Positions 37,463 to 46,610 are shown, counted from the first letter of the stretch. The stretch is DNA of 64,000 nt from Pseudonocardia xinjiangensis (GCF_012911925.1 NZ_JAAXKY010000007.1:1-64000), one strand, 5' to 3'. The notes: generated from the letters alone by a model not told the origin. Translations and numbers: made by a program.

Positions 37463-38732
37463 TCCTCACCCCGGGCGCCGAGCGCCCGAACACGTTGCCG
37501 GTCGGGATCTTCGGCCGGCCGAGCTGGGCCGGTGCGCCCGCCGGCGCTGCCGCGTACACCGCAGCGGTCTCGGCGGCGATGCGGGCCCAGTCGAAGTCCA
37601 CTGCGAGCCGTGCGCGTGCCGTATCGGCTCGCCGCGCTGCCGCCGTCGGGTCGCCGAGCACGGCGCCGACGGCCCGCGCGAGCGCCGCCACATCGCCGGG
37701 TGGGAACGACACCCCGGTCACCCCGTCCACCACCACCTCCCCGAGCCCGCCCGCAGTCGACGCCACGAGTGGCGCGCCGCCGGCGGCCGCCTCCAGGGCC
37801 ACGATCCCGAACGGCTCGTAGCGGCTGGGCAGGACCACGGCGTCGGCAGCGGCGAGCAGCGCCACCAGTTCCTCGTCGGGCAGGTGGCCGAGGAACTCGA
37901 CGCTCCGCCGTACCCGGTGCGTCCGTGCCGACTGCACGAGCAGGTCCGCCGCGGTTCCGGTGCCGGCGACCAGCACCTTCGTCCCCGGGTGTGCCCGGCG
38001 GATCCGCGGGAGCGCCGCGATCAGGTCCTGCACCCCCTTCTCGTACTCGAGCCGCCCGAAGTAGAGCAGGAGCGGCTCCCCGGACGGGGCGTAGCGCTTC
38101 CCCGCTGCGGGGACTCTGGCCGGGTCAGCGCGCCAGCGCCGGGGGGCGATCCCGTTGTGCAGCACCTCGACCCGCGCGGGATCCAGCTCGAACAGCTCGG
38201 CCACCTCGTCGCGCATCGCGGCCGAACACGTGATCACCTGGTCGGCGCGGTTCGCCAGCCACCACTCCGTGGAATGCACCTGCCGGCTCACGGGTGAGGA
38301 CAGCCAGCCCGCGTACCGCCCCGCCTCGGTGGCGTGGATCGTGGCGACCAGCGGCACTCCCAGTACGTCGGCCAGCGCGATCGCCGGATGCGCCACGAGC
38401 CAGTCGTGGGCGTGCACGACGTCGGGGCGCCACCCGATGAGCCGGGTGAGCGCGGCCCGCAGGAGCGCGTGTCCCATGGCCAGCGTCCAGGCCACCATGT
38501 CCCGTTCGAACTCGAGGTGCGCCGGGTCCTCGGCGACGCGCAGCACGCGCACGCCGTTGACGACCTCGTCCTGCGTCGGATGCGTGCTTGCGTCGGTACC
38601 GGTGGGCTGGCGCGACAGGACGACGACCTCGTGCCCGGCCGCCGCCAGCTCCGTCGCGAGGGCGTGCACGTGCCGACCCAGGCCCCCGACCACCACCGGT
38701 GGGTACTCCCAGGACACCGTCAGCACCCGCAT
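37440..38732 (-). CDS. GT4 alpha-1,4-glucosyltransferase (Rv3032-like)
   Basis: This 430-residue GT-B glycosyltransferase begins MRVLTVSWEYPPVVVGGLG. It contains VVHAHDWLVAHPAIALAD, VEVLHNGIAPRRW, LLYFGRLEYEKG and the donor-binding EPFGIVALEAAAGGAPLV, a typical GT4 E-x7-E. The N-terminal half closely matches M. tuberculosis Rv3032 as I recall it. Rv3032 elongates alpha-1,4-glucan in methylglucose lipopolysaccharide (and can support glycogen), so the same role is likely. GlgM- or GlgA-like activity is the alternative. It is the last gene of a methyltransferase-GH57-GT4 minus-strand cluster and is preceded by a hairpin. Confidence 0.88.
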   Translation of the reverse strand: MRVLTVSWEYPPVVVGGLGRHVHALATELAAAGHEVVVLSRQPTGTDASTHPTQDEVVNGVRVLRVAEDPAHLEFERDMVAWTLAMGHALLRAALTRLIGWRPDVVHAHDWLVAHPAIALADVLGVPLVATIHATEAGRYAGWLSSPVSRQVHSTEWWLANRADQVITCSAAMRDEVAELFELDPARVEVLHNGIAPRRWRADPARVPAAGKRYAPSGEPLLLYFGRLEYEKGVQDLIAALPRIRRAHPGTKVLVAGTGTAADLLVQSARTHRVRRSVEFLGHLPDEELVALLAAADAVVLPSRYEPFGIVALEAAAGGAPLVASTAGGLGEVVVDGVTGVSFPPGDVAALARAVGAVLGDPTAAARRADTARARLAVDFDWARIAAETAAVYAAAPAGAPAQLGRPKIPTGNVFGRSAPGVRIRPPRCS

Positions 38733-38785
38733 CCCCGGGAAACTACCCGGCGGTAAGTCCGGTGATCCGCCGACCGTGCACACGC

Positions 38786-38829
38786 CGTGGCCACCGCCCA
38801 CACGTCCTGACATGTGCACGGTGGCCACG
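38786..38829. terminator. Hairpin between GH57 gene and GT4 gene
   Basis: CGTGGCCACCG (38786-38796) and its exact complement (38819-38829) enclose a 22-nt loop that contains its own weak CACACGT/ACATGTG pairing. It lies in the 120-bp gap between the GH57 stop and the GT4 start on the minus strand. It could attenuate or stabilise the message between the genes, or terminate the first two. Confidence 0.6.
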
Positions 38830-38852
38830 AGGTGTGGACGGTGCGCTCGGGG

Positions 38853-40355
38853 TCAGAGCGCGCGGGCGTCCACGTGGCCGAAGGGGCGGGCGGGCCAGGA
38901 CGCGATGCGGCGGGCGGCCTCCGTCCGGCTTCCGTCCGTGAGCAGCCCCGCCAGCTCCTCCACCCGGCCGGCGTGCGCGTACGCGCGGGAACGTGCGTAG
39001 TCGGCCGCCGAATCCTTGCTGACCATGAAGGCCCAGTCGCTCGACAGCGCGAGCAGCGCCTCCTGCGCGAGCGCGTCCCGCACCGGGTCGCGGGCCAGGC
39101 CCGGTGCGACGGAGCCCAGCAGCGTCTTCTGCACCTGTTCGTTCAGCCCCACGAAGTCGGCGACCTGGTCGCCCGCCCACACGCGCCAGTCCTTCCCCGA
39201 CCCCCAGGACGACGGCGGCAGCTCGACCGGCCCGCCGACGAGCCCGGCGTCGGCGGCGCCGCGCAGGGTGGTCACCCGCACGCCCGCCTCGGGCAGCGCG
39301 CGCAGCACCGCCTCCAGCCAGGCAGGCCCCTCGTGCCACCAGTGCCCGAACAGCTCGGTGTCGAAGGCGGCGACGGTGAGCGCGGGGCGGCCCAGCCGTT
39401 CCCGCAGGTTCAGGAGCCGTTCCCGGACGACCGACACGAAGTCGGCGGCGTCGCGAGCCACGGCGGCGGCGGCGCGCGCGGGGTCGTAGGGCTGCTTGTC
39501 CTCCGGGGCCACCGACCGCCCCGTGACGCGGGCGGGCTTGAGCCCCGACGGGTGGTCGAACGTGTGGAAGTCGCGGTAGTCGCGGTCGCCCGGATACCCG
39601 GAGCGCGGCGACCACACCCGGTAGGTCACCTCCAGGTCGCGGCCGAAGGCGAGCACGTCCGAGCCACCGGCCGGGCGCGCGAGTGCGGTGTCGCCGTGCA
39701 GCGCGGGCCCGTCGACGAGGAAGCGCCGCACTCCCGCCGCGGCGTACCCGTGTTCCATGCCCGGCGCATAGCCGCACTCGGGCGCCCAGATGCCGGCAGG
39801 CCGCGAGCCGAGCCGGATCGTGGTGTCGGCGAGCCCGGTCTCCAGCGCGAACGCCCGGACCTCGGGCAGCAGCAGCGGGGCGAACGGATGCGTCGCGGGG
39901 CCGCCGAGCAGCTCCAGCGCCCCGGCGTCGGCGAGTCGGCGCAGCACCGGCGACGCGCCGTGGCGCCAGCGGGACTCGAACAGCGCGAGAGCCGCGGTGG
40001 CGGCGCGGTGTTCGTGGGTGGCCAGATCCGGGAGCCGCGGGGCGGCACCGTGGGCGCGCAGCAGCCAGCCGCCGAGCCAGTCGTGCATGCCACGCAGGCA
40101 GTGCGGGTCGTCCAGCTGCGCGGCGAGCACGGGCGTGACCCCGAGCGTCAGCTGGTCACGGAAGCCCTCGGCGGCGAGCCGCTCCACGACGTCGAGCACC
40201 GGGAGGTAGGCGTGCGCCCATGCCTGGTAGAGCCACTCCTCCCCGACCGGCCAGCGCCCGTGGTGGGCGAGCCACGGGAGATGACTGTGCAGCACGAGGC
40301 AGAACGTCCCCACCGGCTCGCGCTGTGACATTGATTCGCTCGCACGCTCGCTCAT
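38853..40355 (-). CDS. GH57 alpha-glucan branching enzyme (Rv3031-like)
   Basis: This 500-residue protein has a GH57 domain: N-terminal TFCLVLHSHLPWLAHHGRWPVGEEWLYQ (region 15-43), nucleophile motif PAGIWAPECGYAPGME (Glu), and AFDTELFGHWWHEGPAW with the catalytic Asp, followed by a helical C-terminal domain of the DUF1957/branching-enzyme type. In mycobacteria the equivalent Rv3031 introduces alpha-1,6 branches in methylglucose lipopolysaccharide. The ATG at 40355 overlaps the methyltransferase stop by ATGA; a second ATG lies at 40331. Length fits the family. Confidence 0.9.
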   Translation of the reverse strand: MSERASESMSQREPVGTFCLVLHSHLPWLAHHGRWPVGEEWLYQAWAHAYLPVLDVVERLAAEGFRDQLTLGVTPVLAAQLDDPHCLRGMHDWLGGWLLRAHGAAPRLPDLATHEHRAATAALALFESRWRHGASPVLRRLADAGALELLGGPATHPFAPLLLPEVRAFALETGLADTTIRLGSRPAGIWAPECGYAPGMEHGYAAAGVRRFLVDGPALHGDTALARPAGGSDVLAFGRDLEVTYRVWSPRSGYPGDRDYRDFHTFDHPSGLKPARVTGRSVAPEDKQPYDPARAAAAVARDAADFVSVVRERLLNLRERLGRPALTVAAFDTELFGHWWHEGPAWLEAVLRALPEAGVRVTTLRGAADAGLVGGPVELPPSSWGSGKDWRVWAGDQVADFVGLNEQVQKTLLGSVAPGLARDPVRDALAQEALLALSSDWAFMVSKDSAADYARSRAYAHAGRVEELAGLLTDGSRTEAARRIASWPARPFGHVDARAL

Positions 40356-41116
40356 GGACGCACCGCGACGGCGACGAGGTCCAGGCTCGCGTCGAGATCG
40401 TCCGCGGTGAGCTCGAAGTCGGCGCACGTCACCGAGGAGACGTCGCCGAGCAGGGCCGGGGGCCAGTCCGTACCGCCGACCGCCACCGCGACCTGCGCGC
40501 CGACGATCGAACCGCCGTGGCGGGCGTCGAGGGCGCGCAGCCGGGGACCGTGGTGCAGCCCGAGTACCTCGACGCCGGCGAACCCCGCGTCGCGCACGAG
40601 CCCGGCCAGCTCCGCAGCGGCCAGCTCCCGGGTGTGGAACGGGTTGAGCGGGGTGTCGCGCCCGGGGGAGAAGGTGATCCGGTTGGGGGTGGAGACGAAC
40701 AGGGCACCACCGGGCCGCAGCACGCGGTGGCACTCACGCAGGAACCGCTCCTGCTCCCAGAGGTGCTCGATCACCTGCAACGACACCACGGCGTCACAGC
40801 CACCGTCGCGCACCGGGAGTGCCACGAGGTTGGCCCGCGCGGAGCCGACTCCCGGGTAGCGCCGGGCCACGTGCGCGGCCGTGGCCGGGTCGTAGTCCAG
40901 CGCCAGCACGGCGGCCGCGCCCTCGGCCAGCAGGCCGGCTCCGTAGCCCTCCCCGCACCCCGCCTCCAGCACGACGGCACCCGTGCAGCGCGGGAGCAGC
41001 GCCCGGTAGATCACCTCGTGGCGGCGGAACCAGTAGTTCTCCTCGACGATGCCGGGCACGGTGCGCTCGCCGGTCAGCGGCAGGCCGGCCCCCTGATCAG
41101 CAACGGCATCACGCAT
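40352..41116 (-). CDS. SAM-dependent methyltransferase (Rv3030-like)
   Basis: This gene encodes about 254 residues. It contains LTGERTVPGIVEENYWFRRH, motif I VVLEAGCGEGYGAGLL, acidic ALDYDPATAAH, VVSLQVIEHLWEQERFL and LRPGGALFVSTPN, a class I methyltransferase. It is the first gene of the methyltransferase-GH57-GT4 set, as in Rv3030-Rv3031-Rv3032, where it is proposed to methylate glucose residues. The start is ATG 41116 or GTG 41128, and neither has a clear ribosome binding site. The 3' end overlaps the GH57 start by 4 bp. A quinone or small-molecule methyltransferase is the alternative. Confidence 0.85.
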   Translation of the reverse strand: MRDAVADQGAGLPLTGERTVPGIVEENYWFRRHEVIYRALLPRCTGAVVLEAGCGEGYGAGLLAEGAAAVLALDYDPATAAHVARRYPGVGSARANLVALPVRDGGCDAVVSLQVIEHLWEQERFLRECHRVLRPGGALFVSTPNRITFSPGRDTPLNPFHTRELAAAELAGLVRDAGFAGVEVLGLHHGPRLRALDARHGGSIVGAQVAVAVGGTDWPPALLGDVSSVTCADFELTADDLDASLDLVAVAVRP

Positions 41117-41251
41117 CGACACGCGCACCCGTCGCTCGGTTGTTCCGTGCCGATCCGGCGGATGAAGGGGTCCTCACGCCGGGCACCGTCTCACGACGCA
41201 CCGTCACGGTCCACGCACGGGCCATCCGCCGGTCCGGGAGTGCCGACGTCG

Positions 41252-42789
41252 TCAATGGCTCAGGAGCTGGGTCTTCTGCGAGGTGAACTCCTCCTCGGTC
41301 AGAACCCCCGCGGTTCGGGCGTCACCGAGGCGCATGAGCACGTCGAGCTTGCTGCTCATCGCCGAGATGCCCTCCTGCGTCATCGGCCGGCCGGCCGGCG
41401 GCGTCGCCGCAGCCGCGCCCGTAGCCGCCACGGGGGTGTGCTCGCCGTCCGCCCCCGCGCGGACTGCCGGGGCCGGGACCACCGCAGCGGGATCGGTGGC
41501 GCCGTCCGCGGTCGCGCCGCCGTTCGTGGCGACCGGAACCCGGCCGGCCTCCGCGTCGGACGCGCCCTCGGACCGGGCGCCGCCGGCCAGCACGAGCTCG
41601 ATCAGCCCGATGTACAGAGCGACGCACGCCACGACCCAGATGAGCACGGACAGCGTCGGCCCGGGCCACAGCAGCAGAACCAGTGCCCCGACCGCGACCC
41701 CCGCCCATCGGGCCGCCCGCAGGTTGCGCCGCAGGAACCCCGCGAGGCGGGCGAGCTGCTCCTGGAGAGTCAGCCCGGCGACGAACGCCCGGGTCTCGTC
41801 CGCAACCCGCTTCGGCCAGGACGGCGGCTTCTGCCCGACCGCCTCGCTCCCGTCGGCGGGAGCCGCGACGGCAACCGCTCGGTCCTCTGCGCCTCGTGCG
41901 CGGGCGGCGTGCCGGGCCCGCCGGATGGCCGGGACGAGCCCGATCCGGCCCCACAGCAGCGTCACCGCCGTGATCCCCGCCATGATCAGCACGAGCCACA
42001 ACGTCCAGCTGCGCAGGCTGGCGGTGACGCCGTCGTAGACCGCGTTGGCGACCTCGACGTTGGCCGGCTGCACGCCGCTGAGCAGGGGTCCGCGGATCAG
42101 GACGAGGGAGAAGGCGAGCAGCAACGCGATGACCCCGGTGGTCACCGCCCAGGCCCGGAGCGTCCGCAGGCGCTGCCGCGATACCGCCAGGGCCCCCGCG
42201 AGGATGCCGAGCGCGGCCAGGCCGACCCACAGCCACAGCGACTTCAACACGTCGATGGTCGTGTAGATGCGAGGAGCCTCCTGCGGGGTGAGCACGGTGA
42301 ATCCCACGTCGTTCGGGATCAGGTTGACGACCTGCCCGGCCAGGCCCGTCACATCCTGGCGAGGGATCAGCGCCTTGGCCTGACCCAGGGTGAACCCGAC
42401 CGGCCGGCCGCCCAGAATCTGCGTCTGGGCAGTGCGCAGGACAGCGCCGGTCATGTCGGCGAACCGGGGTGAGGTCAGGATCAGCCGCACCCCCCTGCCC
42501 AGCAGGTTCCTGACCCCGTCTCGACGGAGGGCCGGAACGTCTGCAGCCTCGGCGGCAGCACCGCGACGGCCTCGTCGAGGGCCTGCCGGACCTCCGGCTT
42601 GGCCATGATCGTGTCCACCACCTGGGACTCGACGCGGGCTTCCACCGTCGGATCGGTGAGGACCCTCTGACCGTTCGCGACGAAGACGTCGGTGTCCACC
42701 ACGTTGTGGCGCGTCCACAACGACGTGCTGGACAACACGAGCAGGAGCGCGCTGACCGGCACCAACAGTCCCACGCCGAACCGACGCAT
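41252..42789 (-). pseudogene. SHOCT-domain membrane protein, frameshifted
   Basis: The N-terminal frame from ATG 42789 (MRRFGVGLLVPVSALLLVLSS) has one membrane segment and a periplasmic helical region (VVDTDVFVANGQRVLTDP). The frame ends early at about 42484. From about 42510 a second frame continues (VRNLLGRGVRLILTSPRFADM) with several more membrane helices, an acidic linker, and a C-terminal SHOCT domain (LDVLMRLGDARTAGVLTEEEF). A single missing G in the G tract near 42513-42516 explains the break. A good ribosome binding site (GGGAGGT) precedes the start. Function is unknown. The frameshift may be real or an assembly error. Confidence 0.8.
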
Positions 42790-43073
42790 CGGTGTCACCT
42801 CCCGGCGCCAACGGCTGCTGGCGCTCGACGCCCCGGCCCGGGCGAACCCCCGACATCGATACGGGAGACGAGCCCGGTGAGGCGCGCCAACCGTTGCGCC
42901 CCCACGCCGTTCGCGCATCACCCCCGACGGAGGAGGCGCCACCACGGCCGGCGCCCCGGCGCGCGTGCGGCCCTACGCCGATCTGTGGCACCGGCTCCGG
43001 GACGCCGCGGCGACCGGCTCCGCCGCCATCGAGCTGACCCGGGCGGGCCGTGAGGCCTGACGACGTGACGGTG
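42790..43073. other. Intergenic stretch with a possible gene remnant
   Basis: This 284-bp gap lies between the membrane protein and a small unknown gene. In the plus strand, 42881-43060 is open and ends in VRPYADLWHRLRDAAATG with protein-like composition, but the only start is GTG 42965, giving 31 residues. It may be the end of a decayed gene. Nothing else is recognised. Confidence 0.35.
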
Positions 43074-43385
43074 TCAGCCCGACGCCCTCGGGTGTGGGCC
43101 GGGCGTGCCCCGCACGGTGAGCACACCACCGACGTCGTACCTGAGCCAGGCGAGCAGCGTGGTGTCGTCCAGGGTGAGGGGGACCCGCGGCCCCGACCAG
43201 CTCAGCAGGGCTGTCGGCCGGTGGGCCAGCGCATCCTTGAGTAGCGCGGCCAGCTCGGGGGTGGCCAGCACCGACACCCCGTTGTGGCTCACCGGCTTAC
43301 CGCCCGGCAGGCCCTCGGCGGCGTCTGGCCCGGTGCTGAGGACGTAGCCGCAGCCCTGCCGGTCGTCGTACCCGGTCACGATCAC
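43074..43385 (-). CDS. Unknown 103-residue protein downstream of the DUF302 gene
   Basis: I do not recognise this protein. It starts at GTG 43385 (IVTGYDDRQGCGYVLSTGP) preceded by GGAG, 16 bp after the stop of the DUF302 lipoprotein gene, so the two probably form an operon. The sequence has a soluble mixed alpha/beta look (SVLATPELAALLKDAL, DDTTLLAWLRYDVGG) and a single Cys. No membrane segment is seen. The longer frame upstream lies within the DUF302 gene and is not used. Confidence 0.6.
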   Translation of the reverse strand: MIVTGYDDRQGCGYVLSTGPDAAEGLPGGKPVSHNGVSVLATPELAALLKDALAHRPTALLSWSGPRVPLTLDDTTLLAWLRYDVGGVLTVRGTPGPHPRASG

Positions 43386-43401
43386 CGTGTCGCTCCGTAC
43401 T

Positions 43402-44379
43402 TCATTCGATGAGGCCGGCCGCGAGTCGCGCGAGCCGGTCGGAATCTGCCGCCATCCGCACGACATTCGGGTTGTCGGCAGCCACGCCGTGCCGGGCGGC
43501 GAGCCGGGCCACGTCCGGATAGCCGATCTGGGTGAGGTTCTGCTCGTCGACCCACACGACGAAGCGCAGTGGCAGGTCCAGCCCGATGGAGGGGGCGGCG
43601 GCGAGCAGCGGGGCCTCGGCGGCCGGGTTGCCGACGAACACGACGGAGGTGGGCCGGATCGGCGGCCCCGGGGTGGCCGACCCCGCGGCCAGGTCGACCA
43701 CGGCGAGCGAGCGGGTGGGGCTCCGGTCGGCCTCGCGACGCAGCCGCTCGACGGTGGCGGGGACGTCGAGGCTGCCGTAGACGGTGACGAGATGGCCGGA
43801 CGGCGTCACGCCGACCAGCGGGGACCCCACCGGGATGCGGGCGCCCGGCACCGCTGCGGTGAGGACGCCTGCGGTGGAGCTCTGCAGCGCATCGCGCGCG
43901 GCGAGGTCGCCGATGCCCGACACCGCGGCGACGTAGTCGGCGCTGTCGACCGTGAGGCTCACCGAGCCATCGGCGGCCTGGCGCACCAGGTAGCGCTGCG
44001 GGAGCTCGGCCCCGGCCCGCTGGTCGATGCGCAGCAGCGGCCACTGCCCGGCCGGTGACCCGCCGATGACCAGCGCGGATGCCGGGATCGTCGCCCCGGC
44101 CTCCCGGGCCGAGGCGGTGTGGTCGACCACGGTGGCCACGGCGCCACCACCGCCGGTGATGGCGCCCTGCACCCGCTGTACGGTGCCGGCGAAGTCGGTG
44201 CCCGCCGCCAGCAGGATCGTGCCGGGTGGCTGGCCCGGTGCGGTGTGCGGTTCGAGCTCGACCTCGCCGTTTCCGGGGTTGCCACAAGCGGCCGCGACGA
44301 CGGCCAGCGTCATCGCCGCCCCCCATGTCCGGATCGTGTCGGATCTCCGGGTCGGGTGGGCTCGGACCAGGACGGACAT
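43402..44379 (-). CDS. Lipoprotein with two DUF302-like domains
   Basis: This 325-residue protein has a basic N-terminus, a hydrophobic segment and a lipobox-like AAAC near residue 32, so it is probably lipid-anchored outside the membrane. Two DUF302-type (PF03625) units follow: one at about 60-160 (GTVQRVQGAITGGGG, PQRYLVRQ) and one at about 200-300 (GHLVTVYGSLDVPATVERL, LPLRFVVWVDE). The PLRFVVWVDE segment is the clearest family mark. DUF302 function is unknown, and the family often occurs in redox or sulfur contexts. It precedes the unknown gene at 43385. Confidence 0.72.
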   Translation of the reverse strand: MSVLVRAHPTRRSDTIRTWGAAMTLAVVAAACGNPGNGEVELEPHTAPGQPPGTILLAAGTDFAGTVQRVQGAITGGGGAVATVVDHTASAREAGATIPASALVIGGSPAGQWPLLRIDQRAGAELPQRYLVRQAADGSVSLTVDSADYVAAVSGIGDLAARDALQSSTAGVLTAAVPGARIPVGSPLVGVTPSGHLVTVYGSLDVPATVERLRREADRSPTRSLAVVDLAAGSATPGPPIRPTSVVFVGNPAAEAPLLAAAPSIGLDLPLRFVVWVDEQNLTQIGYPDVARLAARHGVAADNPNVVRMAADSDRLARLAAGLIE

Positions 44380-44460
44380 GGGCAGCTCCGCGTGTAGACG
44401 GGTGCCCGACCCTATCCGGGCTTCAGCAGCTCCGGGCGGCTGAAGCGGGGGCCCCGCCGG

Positions 44461-44601
44461 TCAGCGGCGGCGCAGACGCGCCAACAGGCCGCGGGCACGG
44501 TCCCGGTTGCGGGGGTCGGACGCCATGCGGCGCCCCTGGTCGGTCATGCGCCGGCCCTGCGGGCTGGCGAGGAAGTTCTTGATGCGATCCATGATGGGCA
44601 T
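44461..44601 (-). CDS. Small basic protein, 46 residues
   Basis: A short frame, MPIMDRIKNFLASPQGRRMT, ends LLARLRRR. It is strongly basic with an amphipathic helix. Two ATGs (44601 and 44592) are possible. Upstream is a GC-rich divergent region shared with etfB, but the etfB promoter lies further away. Composition and length match small conserved actinobacterial proteins, but I recognise no family. Confidence 0.6.
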   Translation of the reverse strand: MPIMDRIKNFLASPQGRRMTDQGRRMASDPRNRDRARGLLARLRRR

Positions 44602-44688
44602 TTTGTCGGGTACCCCGTCGAGTGGATCGCCACACGATGATCCGGCATCGGTGCTCGCTCGGGTGAGGAGTTTCACCCGGCAGTCCGT

Positions 44689-44716
44689 TTGCGGGTTGGC
44701 TACTCGCCGGTAACAA
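44689..44716 (+). promoter_or_regulatory. SigA-type promoter upstream of etfB
   Basis: TTGCGG (44689-44694) and TAACAA (44711-44716) are separated by 16 bp, a good -35/-10 pair. They lie about 130 bp before the etfB start in the divergent region with the small basic gene. A conventional leader with ribosome binding site (CAGGAGGTC) follows. Confidence 0.6.
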
Positions 44717-44846
44717 TTGCCCGATCCGGCTGGCCACGGCGCGCACCCGCGGGCGTGGCAGAGTCGGCAGCTGGACGCCGAACGCGGGCGTCCTCCGTGA
44801 GGCCCACCGCGGCTCGTCCGCACCGGCAGGAGGTCGAAGAGGTCCG

Positions 44847-45632
44847 ATGAACATCGTCGTGCTGGTCAAGCAGGTGCCGGATACCTACTCGGAGCGCAAG
44901 CTCAACTCGTCGGACGGCACCCTGGACCGGGACGCCACCGACGCGGTGCTCGACGAGATCAACGAGCGTGCGGTGGAGGCGGCCCTGCAGTTGAAGGAGG
45001 CCCACGACGGCGAGGTCACCGTCCTGACGATGGGGCCCGCGCGCGCCACCGACGCGATCCGCAAGGCGCTGTCGATGGGCGCGGACAAGGCGGTGCACCT
45101 GTCGGACGAGGCCCTGCACGGCTCGTGCGCGGTGCAGACCGCAAAGGCGCTGGCCACGGTGCTGGGCACCGTCGAGGGCGGGTTCGACCTGGTGGTGGCC
45201 GGCAACGAGGCGTCCGACGGCCGGAGCGCCGCGGTGCCCGCGATGGTGGCCGACGTGCTCGGCCTGCCGGCGCTGACGCACGCCCGTGAGGTCACCGTCG
45301 ACGGGTCCACGGTGACCGTCAGGCGCGAGACCGACGACGGCGTCACCCACCTCAGTGCCGAGCTTCCCGCGGTGGTGAGCGTGGGAGAGAAGATCAACGA
45401 GCCGCGCTACCCGTCGTTCAAGGGGATCATGGCGGCGAAGAAGAAGCCGGTGGTCACCCTCTCGCTGGCGGACGCGGGGATCGACCCGTCCGAGGTGGGG
45501 CTGGCCACCGCGCTGAGCACCGTGGCCTCGTCGCAGCCCAAGCCGCCCAAGAGCGGTGGGGAGAAGATCGAGGACGAGGGTGACGGCGGCGCGAAGGTGG
45601 CCGCGTTCCTGGTCGCCCAGAAGCTCATCTGA
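44847..45632 (+). CDS. etfB: Electron transfer flavoprotein subunit beta
   Basis: This 261-residue subunit pairs with EtfA to accept electrons from acyl-CoA dehydrogenases. It starts MNIVVLVKQVPDTYSERKL. It contains VTVLTMGPARATDAIRKALSMGADKAVHL, with the AMP-binding region, VVAGNEASDGRSAAVPAMVADVLG and the C-terminal PRYPSFKGIMAAKKKPV recognition-loop segment. Length is normal. It is followed 30 bp later by etfA in one operon. The arrangement matches mycobacterial fixA-fixB (Rv3029c-Rv3028c). Confidence 0.95.
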   Translation: MNIVVLVKQVPDTYSERKLNSSDGTLDRDATDAVLDEINERAVEAALQLKEAHDGEVTVLTMGPARATDAIRKALSMGADKAVHLSDEALHGSCAVQTAKALATVLGTVEGGFDLVVAGNEASDGRSAAVPAMVADVLGLPALTHAREVTVDGSTVTVRRETDDGVTHLSAELPAVVSVGEKINEPRYPSFKGIMAAKKKPVVTLSLADAGIDPSEVGLATALSTVASSQPKPPKSGGEKIEDEGDGGAKVAAFLVAQKLI

Positions 45633-45662
45633 GAAGCGTTCGACGGGAAAGAGGAGAAGCTC

Positions 45663-46610
45663 ATGGCCGAGGTGCTGGTCCTCGTCGACCACCTCGAGGG
45701 TGAGATCAAGAAGAGCACGTTCGAACTGCTGACCGCCGCCCGCGCGCTGGGCGAGCCGTCGGCGGTGGTGGTGGGTGCCGCGGGCACGGCCGCCAAGCTC
45801 GCCGACGTGCTGAAGGAGCACGGCGCCGAGAAGATCTACGTCGCGGAGACCGACTCCACCGACTTCCTCACCCCCGAGGTGGGGGTGCTGGCGTCGCTGG
45901 TCGAGGCGAAGGACCCGGCGGCGGTGCTGATCGCGGTGTCGGCCGACGGCAAGGAGATCGCCGGGCGGCTCGCGGTACGCACCAACAGCGGGCTGCTCGG
46001 TGACGTGGTCGCCGTGTCGGCCGACGGCGTCACGCACTCGGTGTTCGGTGGCGCCTACATCGCGGAGGCCAAGGCCACCACCGCCCACCCCGTGATCACG
46101 CTGCGTCCGGGTTCGGTGGAGATCGAGCCCGCCGCGGGTGCCGGTGTGGAGGAGAGTGTGCCGGTGCCGGCGAGCCAGGGCAGGGCCGCCACCGTCACGA
46201 GCCGGGAGCCGATCGTCGGCGGGGACCGTCCGGAGCTGACCGAGGCGTCGGTCGTCGTGTCCGGTGGCCGCGGCGTGGGCTCGGCCGACGACTTCCAGGT
46301 CGTCGAGGCGCTCGCCGACTCGCTCGGTGCCGCGGTCGGGGCCTCCCGTGCCGCGGTCGACTCCGGGTACTACCCCCACCAGTTCCAGGTGGGGCAGACC
46401 GGCAAGACGGTGTCGCCGCAGCTCTACATCGCACTGGGCATCTCGGGGGCGATCCAGCACCGGGCCGGGATGCAGACATCCAAGACGATCATCGCGGTGA
46501 ACAAGGACGCGGAGGCGCCGATCTTCGAGATCGCCGACTTCGGCGTGGTGGGCGACCTGTTCAAGGTGGCCCCGCAGCTCAAGGACGAGATCGCCAAGCG
46601 CAAGGGCTGA
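45663..46610 (+). CDS. etfA: Electron transfer flavoprotein subunit alpha
   Basis: This 315-residue subunit binds FAD in its C-terminal domain. The FAD signature region reads [53 protein letters not shown] and [23 protein letters not shown], all intact. The N-terminal half forms the nucleotide-binding-like domain that pairs with EtfB. It is the second gene of the etfBA operon, with GAGGAG before the ATG. Electrons probably go to ETF-quinone oxidoreductase. A hairpin follows the stop. Confidence 0.96.
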   Translation: MAEVLVLVDHLEGEIKKSTFELLTAARALGEPSAVVVGAAGTAAKLADVLKEHGAEKIYVAETDSTDFLTPEVGVLASLVEAKDPAAVLIAVSADGKEIAGRLAVRTNSGLLGDVVAVSADGVTHSVFGGAYIAEAKATTAHPVITLRPGSVEIEPAAGAGVEESVPVPASQGRAATVTSREPIVGGDRPELTEASVVVSGGRGVGSADDFQVVEALADSLGAAVGASRAAVDSGYYPHQFQVGQTGKTVSPQLYIALGISGAIQHRAGMQTSKTIIAVNKDAEAPIFEIADFGVVGDLFKVAPQLKDEIAKRKG

